Assembly (NCBI GenBank): GCA_028281495.1
Contig: JANQJU010000010.1
Location: 186,001-250,000 of the forward strand
DNA from: SAR324 cluster bacterium
GTDB taxonomy: Bacteria > SAR324 > NAC60-12
DNA length: 64,000 nucleotides
Direction of reading: 5' to 3'
A program made the position numbers and the translations under genes. Under the pieces are notes generated by a model that ran no database searches, was not told the origin of the DNA, and worked only from the letters and a program-made list of their open reading frames with translations. Below, piece by piece: positions 62,234 to 64,000 of this stretch (positions are counted from its first letter, which is position 1; each line of letters opens with the position of its first letter).

Positions 62234-63214
62234 ATGAAAGCCATTGTGATCCCAGAATTTGGAGATGCTGAGGTTCTGACTCTCATGGACGTGCCGACCC
62301 CTCAGCCCGGACCGAACGAGTTGTTGGTTAATGTTCGTGCAACCGGAGTTAACCGTGCGGATATCTTACAGCGTCGAGGCTATTACCCTCCTCCTCCTGG
62401 TGAGTCTGAAATCATGGGGCTAGAAATTGCGGGGGTTGTTGAGGCTTTGGGAAGTAATGTAGAAGGTTTCCAAAAAGGAGATCGGGTTTTTGGATTGGTC
62501 AGTGGAGGAGGTTATGCTGAACAAGCCTTGCTCGATTATCGTATGGCAATGACCATTCCAGAACCATGGGACTTCCCAATGGCTTCCGCGACACCAGAAG
62601 TTTTTTTCACAGCAAATGAAACCTTGTTTACCGGAGGGAATCTTAAAGAGGGAGAAGCCGTTTTGATCCATGCCGGAGGAAGTGGCGTGGGGACGGCGGG
62701 GACACAAATGGCGCATTTGATGGGGGCTAATGTTTTTGTCACTGCCGGATCACCACAGAAAATCGAACAAAGCCTGAAATTGGGAAGCAATGCTGGAATC
62801 AATTATAAAACTCAGGATTTTGTGGAAGAGGTCAAACGGCAAACGCGAGGGCAAGGCGTTCATCTCGTCCTCGATTTTGTAGGAGCTGCCTATCTAAATC
62901 GTAACTTGCAAGCCCTTCAGCATCAAGGTCGACTCGCTCTCGTCGGATTGATGGGGGGCACAAAAGCAGAATTGAATCTAGCGGTGGTGATCTCAAAACG
63001 GCTAAAGCTGTTCGGTTTCATCATGCGGAGTTTGCCAATTGCGGATAAAATTGCCATCAAACGTAGATTTGAAGAACATTGGTTCCCCAAGTTGATTCAT
63101 GGGCAGATCCGTCCGATTATTGACAGCGTGTTTCCGTTAGAACAAGCGGCTGAAGCCCACAAATACATGGAATCTAACCAACACTTCGGCAAAATCGTTT
63201 TAACGATTACCTAA
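62234..63214 (+). CDS. NAD(P)H quinone oxidoreductase, PIG3-like
   Basis: The 326-residue zinc-independent medium-chain oxidoreductase has MKAIVIPEFGDAEVLTLMDV at the start, NRADILQRRGYYPPPPG (typical of the PIG3 group), the dinucleotide-binding loop HAGGSGVGTAGTQMA near residue 143 and the C-terminal SNQHFGKIVL. It reduces quinones with NAD(P)H. The next gene starts 14 bases later, so it and the polyprenyl synthase-like gene are probably one unit, an interesting link to quinone metabolism. Confidence 0.95.
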   Translation: MKAIVIPEFGDAEVLTLMDVPTPQPGPNELLVNVRATGVNRADILQRRGYYPPPPGESEIMGLEIAGVVEALGSNVEGFQKGDRVFGLVSGGGYAEQALLDYRMAMTIPEPWDFPMASATPEVFFTANETLFTGGNLKEGEAVLIHAGGSGVGTAGTQMAHLMGANVFVTAGSPQKIEQSLKLGSNAGINYKTQDFVEEVKRQTRGQGVHLVLDFVGAAYLNRNLQALQHQGRLALVGLMGGTKAELNLAVVISKRLKLFGFIMRSLPIADKIAIKRRFEEHWFPKLIHGQIRPIIDSVFPLEQAAEAHKYMESNQHFGKIVLTIT

Positions 63215-63228
63215 CTCAAAAAGTCGTA

Positions 63229-64000
63229 ATGACCGCCAATAACGTTGTGTTTTCACCCTTTGCTCCGACTCAAGAAGAACTCTCTTCTTTAGTGAGGGAA
63301 GATCTGGAGCATGTCCAACAAGCCATTCAATCCAACCTCGAACTCCACTTGCCCTTTTTGGGGAAGGTTCTCCAATACATCATCGAATCCTATCGTTTAC
63401 CATTGCGTTCGATTGCACTTTCTCTGAGTGCCCGCATGTTTGGTTATTCAGGGGAGTCATTGCGTCATGTCGCAAGCGTCTTGGAGTATTTGTATACAGC
63501 CTCAATGCTTCATCAAAATATTGTGATTACCGAAGAGTTCCGACGACATCAGAAGGAAATGGGGAATATTTGGGGAAATGAAGCAAGTGTTCTTTTGGGG
63601 GACTACCTGCTTTCCGTTTCATTCCAAACTATGACGCACTTAGGGGATTTCGATCTAATGGAATTGGTTGCAGCGACCACCCAAGGAATTGCGCGAGGGC
63701 AGGTTTTGGAAATTTCTCCATTGCCTCCACAACGAGCCGAGGCGCATTACTTGGAAATGATGCAAAACAAGCGAGCAAGTCTCTTTGCAGCCGCTGCAAA
63801 AAGTGGCGGAATTTTAGGAAAAGCAGACGCAACCACTCAAGCTGCTTTATACGACTATGGAAGAAATCTAGGATTGGCTTTTCAATTGAAAGAAGATTGT
63901 ATTTCTCTTCAAGACGCTGATTGGCTGTATAAACGCCTTCAGGAACGTCGACTGATTTTTCCAGTTTGTCATTTGATTCAAAAGACCCAAGGCACCCCAC
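63229..64000 (+). CDS. Polyprenyl diphosphate synthase homologue lacking its Asp-rich motifs (partial)
   Basis: The gene runs off the right edge; 257 residues are visible. It aligns by eye with IspB-type trans-prenyl synthases (GNEASVLLGDYLLSVSFQTMT, GQVLEIS, NKRASLFAAAAKSGGIL, YDYGRNLGLAFQL). Yet the first Asp-rich motif, LHDDVVDE in IspB, reads LHQNIVIT here (residues 94-101), and the second, normally QLIDDLLDY, reads QLKEDCISL (219-227). The basic pair after motif one (FRRH) and Lys181 are kept. It is probably a catalytically inactive partner or regulatory subunit. It follows a quinone oxidoreductase gene by 14 bases. Confidence 0.82.
   Translation, partial: MTANNVVFSPFAPTQEELSSLVREDLEHVQQAIQSNLELHLPFLGKVLQYIIESYRLPLRSIALSLSARMFGYSGESLRHVASVLEYLYTASMLHQNIVITEEFRRHQKEMGNIWGNEASVLLGDYLLSVSFQTMTHLGDFDLMELVAATTQGIARGQVLEISPLPPQRAEAHYLEMMQNKRASLFAAAAKSGGILGKADATTQAALYDYGRNLGLAFQLKEDCISLQDADWLYKRLQERRLIFPVCHLIQKTQGTP

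Noticed and set aside
1..64000. tRNA, rRNA or CRISPR loci
   Set aside because: No conserved rRNA sequence, cloverleaf with a T-arm motif, or regularly spaced repeat array was noticed in the intergenic regions.

Overview
The window looks like one contiguous piece of a Gram-negative bacterial chromosome of moderate GC. It encodes outer-membrane proteins (an OMPLA-type phospholipase, a DUF3187 protein), lipoproteins with clear lipoboxes, periplasmic binding proteins, a CcmB-type subunit, chemotaxis and PP2C/SpoIIE signalling proteins, and several large secreted proteins. Gene content suits a deltaproteobacterium-like or SAR324-like lineage, but I cannot place it from sequence reading alone. I saw no rRNA, no tRNA, no CRISPR array and no intact insertion sequence. 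Both ends are cut inside genes: the 3' end of dnaA on the left, and a polyprenyl-synthase-like gene on the right.

Layout. 1-8.7 kb: dnaA end, lipoprotein, pldA, MATE exporter, cupin, and a 1317-residue surface lipoprotein ending at a strong terminator. 8.8-13.9 kb: an AT-rich TMTC-like membrane/TPR gene, orphan ccmB, a tiny membrane ORF, obg and an unknown gene. 14.2-19.8 kb: a complete sugar ABC importer (ATPase, binding protein, two permeases) and a LacI-type regulator with a striking operator array at its own promoter. 19.9-27.3 kb: a zinc-ribbon gene pair, topoisomerase III, a membrane hydrolase, a small DNA-binding protein, threonine aldolase, and a ferritin-like/ATP-grasp fusion. 27.3-40.2 kb: chemoreceptor, SpoIIE phosphatase, triple-HTH protein, outer-membrane proteins, a helical-repeat/PrsW pair, a histidine kinase and a class III adenylate cyclase. 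40.2-45.2 kb: a GT39-like glycosyltransferase fused to leucine-rich repeats, an alpha/beta hydrolase, and a ThDP decarboxylase. 45.7-53.0 kb: two large secreted Cys-rich proteins, then an ABC exporter with a TPR protein. 53.3-64 kb: a membrane SpoIIE phosphatase, an AP2-domain protein with a small HTH partner, a PPC-like repeat protein, a cyclic-nucleotide-binding histidine kinase coupled to an MBL-fold hydrolase, an ICMT-like methyltransferase, a quinone oxidoreductase and a polyprenyl synthase homologue that has lost its aspartate-rich motifs.

Themes. Signalling is dense: one cyclase, one cNMP-sensing kinase with a possible phosphodiesterase partner, two SpoIIE phosphatases, one soluble kinase and one chemoreceptor. 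These could connect cAMP to two-component and partner-switching outputs, although no response regulator or STAS protein lies in the window. A second theme is unusual domain fusion (glycosyltransferase-LRR, ferritin-ATP-grasp, pseudopilin-like-FnIII-Cys-rich, triple HTH). A third is the repeated occurrence of short, nearly exact tandem duplications directly at stop codons or promoter regions.
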